Positions 1-7,770 of a stretch of 64,000 bases of DNA are shown here, piece by piece. The notes under the pieces were generated by a model that was given only the letters and a program-made list of their open reading frames with translations, ran no database searches and was not told the origin of the DNA. Each line of letters starts with the position of its first letter. Position 1 is the first letter of the stretch. Both the position numbers and the translations under genes were made by a program. The stretch comes from DATLGB01 sp963740765 (GTDB taxonomy: Bacteria > Actinomycetota > Thermoleophilia > Solirubrobacterales > Solirubrobacteraceae): the NCBI GenBank assembly GCA_963740765.1, contig CAVUFN010000008.1, positions 1-64,000 of the forward strand, given 5' to 3'.

Positions 1-1
1 G

Positions 2-61
2 CTCGACCCGCCGCTGACCGTCGACGCCGGCGTCGGCCCGAACTGGCTGGAGGCGAAGTAG
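2..61 (+). CDS. C-terminal end of an unidentified protein (partial)
   Basis: Only the last 19 codons lie in the window, ending in a TAG stop at 59-61. The visible tail reads ...GVGPNWLEAK. This is too little to assign a family. The next gene starts 5 bp downstream on the same strand, so the two are probably cotranscribed. Confidence 0.5.
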   Translation, partial: LDPPLTVDAGVGPNWLEAK

Positions 62-65
62 CACC

Positions 66-512
66 GTGGACCGGGGCGCCGCAGCGATCCTGACGGCGGC
101 CGTCGGCTGCCTGATCGCCATGCAGGCGCCGATCAACGCCGGACTTGCCAAGGCGATCGGCCCGCGCCAGTCGGCCTTCGTCTCGTTCCTGGTCGGCACC
201 GTGTTGCTGCTGGTCATCGCCGCCTTCGCTCGCGGCGGGCTCGGGCAGATCCGGGACGTCGGCCACGTGCCCGCCTGGTACTACCTCACCGGCGGCGTGC
301 TCGGCGCGGCCTACGTCTCCACTGTGCTGGTCACGGTCAAGACGCTGGGCGCCGGCCCGGTCACCGCCGCCACCGTCGCCGGGCAGCTCAGCGCCTCGCT
401 CGTCGTCGACCAGTTCGGCCTGCTCGGCGTGACCAAGTCGCCGATCACCGCGCTCAAGCTGCTTGGAGTGCTCCTGCTGGCGGCCGGGACGTTCCTGATC
501 GTCCGGGAGTAG
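66..512 (+). CDS. DMT-family membrane protein, YdcZ (DUF606) type
   Basis: A 148-residue, almost wholly hydrophobic protein with about four to five membrane helices, starting at GTG 66. Residues near MQAPINAGLAK and the small-residue helices (GGVLGAAYVSTV, QLSASLVVDQFG) match the YdcZ/DUF606 half-size branch of the drug/metabolite transporter superfamily, whose members usually act as pairs or dimers. The substrate cannot be told from sequence. It follows the partial upstream gene by 5 bp, and its last 59 bp overlap the 3' end of the convergent FAD oxidoreductase gene. Confidence 0.8.
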   Translation: MDRGAAAILTAAVGCLIAMQAPINAGLAKAIGPRQSAFVSFLVGTVLLLVIAAFARGGLGQIRDVGHVPAWYYLTGGVLGAAYVSTVLVTVKTLGAGPVTAATVAGQLSASLVVDQFGLLGVTKSPITALKLLGVLLLAAGTFLIVRE

Positions 513-1602
513 GTCCCGCGACGAGGTCCGGGTGGGAGATGTTGAGGTACTTGCCGAACGCCCAGAGGGAGATCCGGCGGCGGGTGAAGACGCGGGTGAG
601 GCGGTCGAGGATCGGGCCGTGCAGGAAGCGGATCGACTGCTGGACGCGGTAGAGCGCCTCGAAGTCGAAGCGGTGCGAGTCGTGCAGGCGCGCGTAGGCG
701 GCGCGGGCGGCGGCGGCGTCCTGGCGGCCCGCGACGACGGCGCGCAGCTCGGCGCCGAGCAGGGTGCCGAGGATCAGCGCGGGGCGGATGCCCTCGGCGG
801 TGGTGGGCAGGCAGTGGCCGGCGGAGTCGCCGACGAAGAAGACGCCGTCCTCGATCGCGTCGCGCAGGCGGTGCGGGATCCAGTTGCCCTGGTAGCCGTC
901 GGGGGACTGGTCGACGTCGGCGACGAGGTCGAGCGTGGGCTGTTTGACCGGGATCCGCGGGTCGAAGGAGCCGACGCCGATGCGCACCTCGTCGCGCGCC
1001 GGGAACGCCCAGCCGTAGCCGGGGGAGACGTACTTCTCGTCCAGCCACAGCTCGAGGTCGGCGCCGGCGCCGGCAGGATGGACCTCGAGGCCGCGGGACA
1101 GGGTCGCCTCGGGCGGCTGGATCGCCTCGCCGCCCGACAGCACGCGGCGCCAGCCGAGCGCGTCGACGATCAGCGGGGCCGACAGCTCGCCGCGGTCGGT
1201 GACGACGGTGGTCCCCTCCCGGCGCTCGACCTTGGCGGTCTCGAACTCGGCGTCGCACTGCTCCCACAGCAGGCGGCACAGATGCTTGTAGTCGAACGTC
1301 GAGAAGGTGAAGGGCAGCGCCCAGCGGCCGTGCACCCGCGGGGTGTGGACGACGAGCGTGCCGAAGGTCTGGCGGATCGAGTCGGCCAGGCCGAGGTGCT
1401 CGAGCAGCGTGGTCGGCGCCGCGCACGCGGAGGTCTGGCGCTCGCCGATCTCGTAGCGGTCGACGATCAGCACCCGCGCGCCGCTGCCGGTCAGCGCGCG
1501 CGCCACGGCGAGCCCCGCGAAGGAGGCTCCGCAGATCAGGACGTCCCACTCGCCCGACAGCGGCGTGCGGTCCGCCCCGCGTTTGGTCGCGCGGACGGGC
1601 AT
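454..1602 (-). CDS. FAD-dependent oxidoreductase, geranylgeranyl-reductase-like
   Basis: A 382-residue flavoprotein of the geranylgeranyl reductase/PHBH-like family. The N-terminal dinucleotide-binding motif (VLICGASFAGLAVARAL) sits near residues 20-36 and is followed by an acidic residue in VDRYE. The second FAD motif GDSAGHCLPTTAEGIRPAL is in the C-terminal half. Such enzymes reduce isoprenoid double bonds or hydroxylate lipophilic substrates, and the actual substrate is unknown here. ATG 1602 was chosen because upstream in-frame sequence has no family-like content and a -10-like TACCCT (1611-1616 on the opposite strand) lies 8 nt ahead, implying a leaderless transcript. It is divergent from the lipoprotein at 1696. 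Confidence 0.8.
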   Translation of the reverse strand: MPVRATKRGADRTPLSGEWDVLICGASFAGLAVARALTGSGARVLIVDRYEIGERQTSACAAPTTLLEHLGLADSIRQTFGTLVVHTPRVHGRWALPFTFSTFDYKHLCRLLWEQCDAEFETAKVERREGTTVVTDRGELSAPLIVDALGWRRVLSGGEAIQPPEATLSRGLEVHPAGAGADLELWLDEKYVSPGYGWAFPARDEVRIGVGSFDPRIPVKQPTLDLVADVDQSPDGYQGNWIPHRLRDAIEDGVFFVGDSAGHCLPTTAEGIRPALILGTLLGAELRAVVAGRQDAAAARAAYARLHDSHRFDFEALYRVQQSIRFLHGPILDRLTRVFTRRRISLWAFGKYLNISHPDLVAGPTPGRSGTSRPPAGALQAA

Positions 1603-1610
1603 GGGCGAGA

Positions 1611-1660
1611 AGGGTATCCGTGCGTGCACGGCATTCCGGCCCGGTGCCGTGCGTGCACGG
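1611..1660. promoter_or_regulatory. Divergent promoter region with two 14-bp quasi-palindromes
   Basis: The 93 bp between the FAD oxidoreductase (minus) and the lipoprotein (plus) hold two identical copies of CCGTGCGTGCACGG at 1618-1631 and 1647-1660, 29 bp centre to centre. Each is palindromic except for its two central bases. The first lies just upstream of a TACCCT -10-like element (reverse strand, 1616-1611) of the oxidoreductase gene. Two equal dyads about three helical turns apart suggest binding sites for a dimeric regulator. The regulator is unknown. Confidence 0.5.
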
Positions 1661-1695
1661 ATGCGCGCGGAGCCCCCGCCCGGGAGCCTCGCCGC

Positions 1696-2424
1696 ATGCA
1701 CGCCCGCCTCCTCATCCCGATCGTCGTCCTGGGCCTCGCGGCCTGCGGCGAGTCCAGCTCGAAGCCCGCCCCGAAGCTCGCGGCGCCCGCCTCCACGGCC
1801 TCGGAGGCGACGGCGGGCACCCCGTTCCCGTCCTCGGTCGGCGGGGCCTTGCACGCCGGGACCACGTACACGACCCAGCTCTTCGAGCCGCGGCTGCGCG
1901 TCACCCCGGCGGCGGGGAAGTGGGTCGCCGAGATCGGGGAGATCGAGACGGACTTCAGCGTCGCCAGACGCGGCATCCACGGCCAGGCGATCCTCGCCTT
2001 CCACCGCGTCACCCGGGTGTTCGACCCGGAGAAGGGCGGCCGGACGCCCGGCGACATGGTCCCGGCTCCGGACGACTTCGCGGCCTGGCTCGAGCAGCAC
2101 CCCCACCTGAGGACGAGCCGTCCTGTGCGCGTGAAGCGTCTGGGGCTCGAGGGCGTGCGCATCGACGTGCGCGCCGTCTCGCATCCGCCGCGCGTGCCGG
2201 ACGAGTGCGGCCGCCACGCGGACCGCTGCGTCCCCCTGCTCTACGACGGCACGGACATGATCTTCTACACGTACGGGACCGTCGAGTCGCGCGTGCGCTT
2301 CTACGTGCTCGAGCTCGACGGCGGCGATCAGCTGGTCGTCGAGGAGTACTTCGAGAACCCGTCCGACGTCAAGACGCAGCGCCGCTCTTTGGAGCGGACG
2401 CTCGCCGACACCGTCATGGCCTGA
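1696..2424 (+). CDS. Putative secreted lipoprotein
   Basis: A 242-residue protein. The N-terminus MHARLLIPIVVLGLAACG is a lipoprotein signal peptide with a lipobox (LAAC) at residues 14-17, followed by a Ser/Pro/Ala-rich linker to about residue 45. This implies lipidation and an extracytoplasmic globular domain. The remaining roughly 190 residues are not recognised. Two Cys (DECGRHADRC) could form a disulfide. Start ATG 1696 directly begins the signal peptide, with GGGAG about 8 nt upstream. The 3' end overlaps the convergent SARP gene by 11 bp. Function unknown. Confidence 0.75.
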   Translation: MHARLLIPIVVLGLAACGESSSKPAPKLAAPASTASEATAGTPFPSSVGGALHAGTTYTTQLFEPRLRVTPAAGKWVAEIGEIETDFSVARRGIHGQAILAFHRVTRVFDPEKGGRTPGDMVPAPDDFAAWLEQHPHLRTSRPVRVKRLGLEGVRIDVRAVSHPPRVPDECGRHADRCVPLLYDGTDMIFYTYGTVESRVRFYVLELDGGDQLVVEEYFENPSDVKTQRRSLERTLADTVMA

Positions 2425-5353
2425 TGAGGCGGTCGAAGACGGCGTCGCCGAAGAGGCCGGGCGCGCCCGGGCGCAGGCGCAGGATCGTCACCGGGCTGCC
2501 GATGGGATCGCCGGCGGCGGTGAAGGCGACGCGGCCGACGGCCGTCTCGATCCGGGTGCGCCGCAGCGTCGCCACGACGCCGGCCCGGGTTCCGTCCGAC
2601 CGGGCGATCGCGTCGACGAGGACCTCGGTCGCGGCCGCGGCGTAGAGCGCGCTGGGCTCGACCTCCTCGTCCGGCAGGATCGCCCGCAACCGGGCGGCGA
2701 AGCGCCGGCCCGCCGGGCCCAGGTCCTCCGGTGTGAGGCCGTTGACGGCCTGGTAGGCGCCCCGGGCCGCCTCGCCCGCCTCGTCGACCATGAACTCGGT
2801 CGGCGTCAGGCCGTCCACCAGCAACAGCGCCACGTCGGGGCCGAGCTCGCGGCGCAGCGCGCGCACCACCGCGGCCCCGCCGTTGTCGAGGATCCCGCTC
2901 ACCAGCACCGCCTCCGGGCGGCGCCGGGCGAGGCGCGCGGCGACGGGGCGCTGGCTCGCTGCGGCCGCACGCCAGCGCTCCGTGGCCACCACGTCGAGTC
3001 CGCGCCGGACCGCGTCGCGTTCGAACGCGCGCGCGAGCACCGTCCCGTAGGCCGGGTCCCCGTCGTCGAGGGTGGCCACCCGCCGCGCTCCGAGCGACCG
3101 GGCGAGGGCGGCGAGTGCGCGGGACTGCCCGTCGTCGGGCCCGAACACGCGGGCGAACGTGCGGCGGCCGGTCGGGTACTGCCGCCGCAGCTCGGCGGGC
3201 GACCCGCGGGTGAGCGAGATGGACGAGCTGAGCGGCGAGACCATGGCCAGGCCGGCCCGGTTGGTCGCGGGGAGCGCGGCGGCGGTGCAGGGGGAGTTGA
3301 GCGTGCCGACCACGCCGATGACCGCGGGCGTCCGCGCGTACAGCCGGGCGTTGGCCGCGCACTTGGCCGCGTCGAAGAGGCCGGTGCGCGCGACGGAGTC
3401 ATCGCAGGACTGGAAGCCGAGCCGGACGTCGCCAGCCCGGAAGCGATGCTCGCGCAGGACCAGCTCGATCGCCTGGACCATCTGCTGCGCGGAGAAGCGG
3501 ACCCCGCCCTGCAGCGCGAGGTCCGAGGCGACGATGGCGTCCGGGGATCCGTCCCCGCCGGTGACCAGCGCGCCGCACGTGCCGCGCGGGAGCCCGCCGC
3601 CGGCCGTCCTCGCGGCGGGGGCGTCGCCCGTGAGCGACACGACGACCCGGTCGCCGGACGCGGCGACGTCCCGGGGTGTGCCGCCGAGCCGGATGGTGCG
3701 GGTGACGCGGTTCGTGCGCGGATCCACCCGGGCGACCGTCCCGGCCAGCGGGTTGGTCACCCACACGGCCCCGCCGCCGACGGCCACGCCGCTCGCGCCG
3801 AGACCCACGTCGATCGTGCGGGTCGACGGCGGGGAGCCCGCGTCGACCCGCCACAGCGTGCCGTCGCCCGGCGCGGTGACCCACGCCGAGCCCTCGCCGG
3901 CCGCGAGCCCGCCCACCGCAGAGGCGGAGATGCCAGCGGTGTCGGCGACCCGCAGGGTGACCGGATCGACGCGCCCGACGGCGCCGCCCTCGCCCAGCAC
4001 CCACACATCCTCGCCCGCCGCGGCGACGGCGCGGGCGCGCGGCCCGCGCACACGTGCAGTCGTGCCGCCGGACCGGCGGACCACCGACCCGTCCGGCGCC
4101 ACCGCCCACACGGCACCACGGGTCACGGCGACGGCGTCCTCGCTGGGGTCGCCGACCGTCCGCCCCGCCGGCAGCCGCACACGCTCGCGGATCGTCCGCG
4201 CCCTCGGGTCCACACGGGCGAGCGCGGTGGTCACGGGCCCGGCGCGCTGCCCGCCGGGGCGCGGCGCGCCCGACCCGACCCAGACCGCGCCGGGACCCGC
4301 CGCGACCGACGTCGGGGTCGCGCCGGTCCCGAAGGTGTCGACGCCACCGTCGGCGCCGACCCGCGAGACGGTCTGGCCGTCCGCGTCGACGACCCACGCC
4401 GCGCCGGCCCCGATGGCCACGGCCGAGGGCGTGGTGCCGACGTGGGCTCTGGCGCCCGGCCGGCCCGTCTCCGGATCGAGGTCGAGCAGGACGCCGCCGG
4501 TGTCCGCGCCCACCCGGGCGCTGCCTCCGTGGTGATCGGCGCCGGCGATCACACCGGCGGCCAGGGCGGCCACGGCGATCGCCCCGGCGAGTGCGAGCCG
4601 CCGCCGGCGGGGCACCGCGGGCCCGGGCACGGACGCCTTCGGTGTCGGGTCACCCGGGGCGAGCGCCGGGTCGTGGCGGAGGATGCGCGTCTGCAGCTCC
4701 CGCAGCTCCGGTCCCGGCTCCAAGCCGAGCTCGGCGTCGAGCGCGCGCCGGTAGTCGGCGTAGGCGTCGAGCGCGTCGCTCTGGCGGCCGCTGCGGTACA
4801 GCGCCACCATCAGCTGCCCGCGCAGCCGCTCGCGCCACGGATGCTCGCGCACAAGCCCGGTCAGCTCGACGGCCACGTCGCGGCCGGCGTCGAGGTCGCC
4901 CGCGAGGCGCGCCTCGAGCACTTCGAGCCGCCGTTCCTCGAGGCGCTCGACGTGCGCGGCGGCCCACGGCTCGTAGCGCAGGTCCGCGAGCGCCGGCCCT
5001 GACCAGGTCGCCAGCGCCTCGGCGTGCCGCCCGTCGGAGGCCAGCGCCTCGAAGCGCAACAGGTCCAGACCGGCATCGCCCAGCTCGGCGACGTAGCCCG
5101 GCGGCCGGGTCGCGATCACCTCGTACGGGGCCAGCGCGCGGCGCAGACGCGACACGTGGGCCTGGAGCGCCGGCCCGGCGTCGGCGGGCGGCGTCTCGCC
5201 CCACAGCGCGTCGATCAGCTCGTCGCTGCCGAGGACCGTTCCGGCCTTCAGCAGCAGCAGGGCGAGGACGGAGCGCTGCCGGGTGCCGCCGAGCGGGATT
5301 TCGCGTCCGTCGACCGTTGCCCGCACGGGCCCAAGCACCGAGAACTCGAGCAC
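2414..5353 (-). CDS. Membrane-anchored SARP-family transcriptional regulator with extracellular beta-propeller and ligand-binding domains
   Basis: A 979-residue one-piece sensor-regulator. Residues 1-95 form an OmpR-like winged helix and about 96-225 a bacterial transcriptional activator domain, together the AfsR/SARP DNA-binding module. A basic patch (RRRR) and one membrane helix follow at about 250-270. About 290-600 is a repeat-rich beta-propeller with recurring AVWV and DP-T---V motifs. About 610-979 resembles a type 1 periplasmic binding protein of the branched-chain amino-acid type (VIGVVGTLNSPC, PLSSSISLT). The inferred topology is DNA-binding domain in the cytoplasm and sensor outside. 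The GTG start at 5353 begins directly at the SARP fold. A heptad operator lies just upstream, so it probably controls itself and the small LuxR-type gene. The extracellular ligand is unknown. Confidence 0.85.
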   Translation of the reverse strand: MLEFSVLGPVRATVDGREIPLGGTRQRSVLALLLLKAGTVLGSDELIDALWGETPPADAGPALQAHVSRLRRALAPYEVIATRPPGYVAELGDAGLDLLRFEALASDGRHAEALATWSGPALADLRYEPWAAAHVERLEERRLEVLEARLAGDLDAGRDVAVELTGLVREHPWRERLRGQLMVALYRSGRQSDALDAYADYRRALDAELGLEPGPELRELQTRILRHDPALAPGDPTPKASVPGPAVPRRRRLALAGAIAVAALAAGVIAGADHHGGSARVGADTGGVLLDLDPETGRPGARAHVGTTPSAVAIGAGAAWVVDADGQTVSRVGADGGVDTFGTGATPTSVAAGPGAVWVGSGAPRPGGQRAGPVTTALARVDPRARTIRERVRLPAGRTVGDPSEDAVAVTRGAVWAVAPDGSVVRRSGGTTARVRGPRARAVAAAGEDVWVLGEGGAVGRVDPVTLRVADTAGISASAVGGLAAGEGSAWVTAPGDGTLWRVDAGSPPSTRTIDVGLGASGVAVGGGAVWVTNPLAGTVARVDPRTNRVTRTIRLGGTPRDVAASGDRVVVSLTGDAPAARTAGGGLPRGTCGALVTGGDGSPDAIVASDLALQGGVRFSAQQMVQAIELVLREHRFRAGDVRLGFQSCDDSVARTGLFDAAKCAANARLYARTPAVIGVVGTLNSPCTAAALPATNRAGLAMVSPLSSSISLTRGSPAELRRQYPTGRRTFARVFGPDDGQSRALAALARSLGARRVATLDDGDPAYGTVLARAFERDAVRRGLDVVATERWRAAAASQRPVAARLARRRPEAVLVSGILDNGGAAVVRALRRELGPDVALLLVDGLTPTEFMVDEAGEAARGAYQAVNGLTPEDLGPAGRRFAARLRAILPDEEVEPSALYAAAATEVLVDAIARSDGTRAGVVATLRRTRIETAVGRVAFTAAGDPIGSPVTILRLRPGAPGLFGDAVFDRLIRP

Positions 5354-5362
5354 CCTGGAGCG

Positions 5363-5403
5363 ACCCTACCAGCGCTGTCAGGCACCTGTCAGCGGCTTGT
5401 CGG
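5363..5403 (-). promoter_or_regulatory. SARP-type heptad operator and -10 element
   Basis: On the plus strand, CTGTCAG (5375-5381), CTGTCAG (5386-5392) and TTGTCGG (5397-5403) repeat with exactly 11-bp periodicity and 4-bp spacers. This is the layout of known SARP binding sites. Six bp downstream, in the minus direction, is TAGGGT (5368-5363), a -10-like element 9 nt before the GTG start of the SARP gene. The array also lies 23 bp upstream of the divergent LuxR-type gene, so one operator may serve both. Confidence 0.65.
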
Positions 5404-5425
5404 CAGCCACGGGCACGCTCCCGGC

Positions 5426-5662
5426 ATGTCCCCTGCGATCACCTCGCTCACCCGCCGCGAGCGCGACATCCTCGAGCGCATCGCCTCCGGCGCGACCAAC
5501 CGCGGCATCGCCGCCGAGCTCTGGCTCAGCGTGCGCACGGTCGAATGCCACGTCGGGCGGATCTTCCGCAAGCTCGACCTGCCGACGTCGGCCGAGCGCC
5601 GGGTACTCGCCGCACTGGCGTACGACTACGCACGTCGACACCTTGACGGTCGGTCAGCTTGA
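5426..5662 (+). CDS. Stand-alone LuxR/GerE-type helix-turn-helix protein
   Basis: A 78-residue protein that is almost entirely a LuxR C-terminal DNA-binding domain: LTRRERDILERIASGATNR at the start, then the recognition helix region (LSVRTVECHVGRIFRKL). It has no receiver or ligand-binding domain. The domain binds DNA and usually dimerises through its last helix. The ATG at 5426 precedes the domain by only eight residues. It is divergent from the SARP gene with the heptad operator between them, suggesting a linked regulatory pair. Targets are unknown. Confidence 0.75.
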   Translation: MSPAITSLTRRERDILERIASGATNRGIAAELWLSVRTVECHVGRIFRKLDLPTSAERRVLAALAYDYARRHLDGRSA

Positions 5663-5672
5663 GAACTAGTCT
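5643..5672 (+). promoter_or_regulatory. Probable promoter of the ELWxxDGT protein
   Basis: TTGACG (5643-5648), an 18-bp spacer and TAGTCT (5667-5672) form a good -35/-10 pair. The ATG at 5679 begins 7 nt after the -10, so transcription should start at or next to the start codon, giving a leaderless message. Confidence 0.5.
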
Positions 5673-5678
5673 CGCGCG

Positions 5679-7745
5679 ATGCCGCTCCCCCGGATCGCCG
5701 TGCTCGGCGCGCTGCTCGCCCTTGCCATCCCCGCGTCCGCGTCCGCGGACCGACTCGTGGATCCGGGCAGCCCGGTCTTCAAATCGGTCGACCGGGAGAC
5801 GATCAACACCTTCGGATCGGACCTCATCGCGTTCAACGGCTACGTCTACTTCGCCGCGAACGACAACGTCAATGGCAACGAGCTCTGGCGTACCAACGGC
5901 ACGACCACGGAGCTCGTGGCCAACCTCAACCCGGGCGCCAGCGGCGCCAGCGGCAACCCGCACAGCTTCTACATCGCCGGCAGCCGGCTGTACTTCAACG
6001 CCAACCCCGGCGACAGCACCTCCGGCGTCTTCTACATCGACGCCGCCGCCCCCACCACGGTCGAGACGGCCAAGGCCCTGAGAGCCCCCAACGGCGGTGG
6101 GGCCACCGGAGTCGAGACTGCGAACGCGACCCTGGTCGGCGTCGTCAACGGCAAGGCCATCCTCAGCCGCCTCCAGGGCGAGAACTCGAACGCCAACTAC
6201 GCGGTCTACGCGCTCGGGGACGTCGGGGACACCTTCACCAAGATCAGCAGCGGCCTCGACTCGATCGGCGCGACCAACGTGTTCTCGCCCACCGCTGTTG
6301 TCGGCGGGTACATGTACTACGCCCGCAGCAACGTCAACACCAGCCCGGGGCAGGGCGCCGAGCTGTGGCGGACGGACGGCTCGAGCACCGAGCTGGTCAA
6401 GGACATCTACCCCAACCCGCCCGGCAGCTTCCCCGGGAGCAACCCGGGCGCCTTCGTGGCGACGAGCGACCGCGTCTACTTCCTCGCCGACGATGGCGTG
6501 CACGGGCGGGAGCTCTGGGTCTCCAACCCGGCGGACAAGAACGACACGCACATGCTCTACGAGCACCACGCCGGCCTCACCGGTACGTACTACGACGACC
6601 CGGGCGCGGTCGCCAACGGCAACATCCTCTACTACACGCCCAACGATCCCGGCACCGGCGGGGAGGTCTGGCGCACGGACGGGACGGAGGCCGGGACGCG
6701 CGTCGTCCAGGACATCACGCCGGGGGACGGCGCCTTCTCCGGCCCGGACCCCTTCACCTTCAGGGCCGGCGTCGGCATGCTGCGCGGGAGCGACATCTTC
6801 TACTCGGACGGGACCGACGCCGGGACGGTCAAGGTCGGGGAGGCCGACGGCGACGGCTACGGGCCCAACACGCCGGTCGTCCGTGGCGAGCAGGCCTACT
6901 TCGTGGGCGGCTACTCGCCCTTCGGACAGGCGGTCTGGCGCACCGACGGCACGCCGGGCGGAACCAACGCGATCACCGCCGGCGGCTTCGATGGATCTGC
7001 CAACGGCTGCACCTGCGCGCAATCGCTGGCGGTGCTGGACGACAAGGTCATCTTCTTCGGCCGCGCTCCGGGAACGCCCGACGCCGGGGACCTGAAGCTC
7101 TTCTACCTCGACACCACCCCGGCCGACGAGACCCGGCAGGCGACGACGCCGACGACCGTCACGGGCACGCCCGCGGTGGGGCAGACGCTGACCGCGAACA
7201 AGGGCGCGTGGACGCGAGAGGCCAACAACAAGTACGAGTACGCGTGGCTGCGGAACGGGGTGCCGATCCAGACGCCGCTCGGGATCTTCCAGACGACCTA
7301 CACGGTCAGGCCGGAGGACGCGGGCGCGCAGATCCAGGCGCGCATCACGGCGAAGGGCATCGGCGCGCCCAACGCAGTCGCTTCCGACAGCGCGCCGGTG
7401 ACGGTCACCGGACCGGTCGCGAGCCCGGGCCCCGGCGGCAGCCCGACCCCCGCGCCGAGCGCGACGCCGGCCCTGACGGTGCGCAAGAAGGCCAAGCTCA
7501 GGGGCAAGGCGAAGGTCGGCAAGAAGCTGAAGCTGAGGCTGCCGAAGCTGGCGCAGTCGGGGGTGAAGCTGTCGTTCAAGTGGTACGCGAACGGCAAGCG
7601 GATCAAGAAGCAGAAGAAGTCGTCGCTGAAGCTGTCCAAGAAGCTCAAGGGCAAGCGCATCAGCGCGAAGATCACGCTCAGGAAGGCCGGTTACAAGACG
7701 CTGACCGTGAAGGTCGGCCCGACGAGGAAGGTGAAGGGCAAATAG
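5679..7745 (+). CDS. Secreted ELWxxDGT-repeat protein with a Lys-rich C-terminus
   Basis: A 688-residue exported protein. Residues 1-23 are a signal peptide ending in ASASA. About 25-480 contains repeated ELWRT(N/D)G(T/S) units (NELWRTNGT, AELWRTDGS, RELWVSN, GEVWRTDGT, AVWRTDGT), typical of a propeller-like extracellular repeat. About 490-580 is an Ig-like surface domain (TPTTVTGTPAVGQTLTANKG). The last 100 residues are extremely rich in Lys/Leu, suggesting binding to anionic cell-wall polymers or anchoring to the envelope; this role is inferred. Start ATG 5679 carries the signal peptide directly. No enzymatic motif was seen. Confidence 0.8.
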   Translation: MPLPRIAVLGALLALAIPASASADRLVDPGSPVFKSVDRETINTFGSDLIAFNGYVYFAANDNVNGNELWRTNGTTTELVANLNPGASGASGNPHSFYIAGSRLYFNANPGDSTSGVFYIDAAAPTTVETAKALRAPNGGGATGVETANATLVGVVNGKAILSRLQGENSNANYAVYALGDVGDTFTKISSGLDSIGATNVFSPTAVVGGYMYYARSNVNTSPGQGAELWRTDGSSTELVKDIYPNPPGSFPGSNPGAFVATSDRVYFLADDGVHGRELWVSNPADKNDTHMLYEHHAGLTGTYYDDPGAVANGNILYYTPNDPGTGGEVWRTDGTEAGTRVVQDITPGDGAFSGPDPFTFRAGVGMLRGSDIFYSDGTDAGTVKVGEADGDGYGPNTPVVRGEQAYFVGGYSPFGQAVWRTDGTPGGTNAITAGGFDGSANGCTCAQSLAVLDDKVIFFGRAPGTPDAGDLKLFYLDTTPADETRQATTPTTVTGTPAVGQTLTANKGAWTREANNKYEYAWLRNGVPIQTPLGIFQTTYTVRPEDAGAQIQARITAKGIGAPNAVASDSAPVTVTGPVASPGPGGSPTPAPSATPALTVRKKAKLRGKAKVGKKLKLRLPKLAQSGVKLSFKWYANGKRIKKQKKSSLKLSKKLKGKRISAKITLRKAGYKTLTVKVGPTRKVKGK

Positions 7746-7754
7746 CGCGCCGCC

Positions 7755-7760
7755 TACACT
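7755..7760 (+). promoter_or_regulatory. Possible -10 element of rpsA
   Basis: TACACT lies 10 nt before the rpsA ATG and only a few bases after the preceding stop codon. No convincing -35 was seen. If used, the transcript leader would be about 3-4 nt. Confidence 0.3.
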
Positions 7761-7770
7761 TCTAGGACGC

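Noticed and set aside
7439..7742. Lys-rich end of the ELWxxDGT protein as a separate DNA-binding protein
   Set aside because: It is in frame with no start signal and continues the secreted protein.
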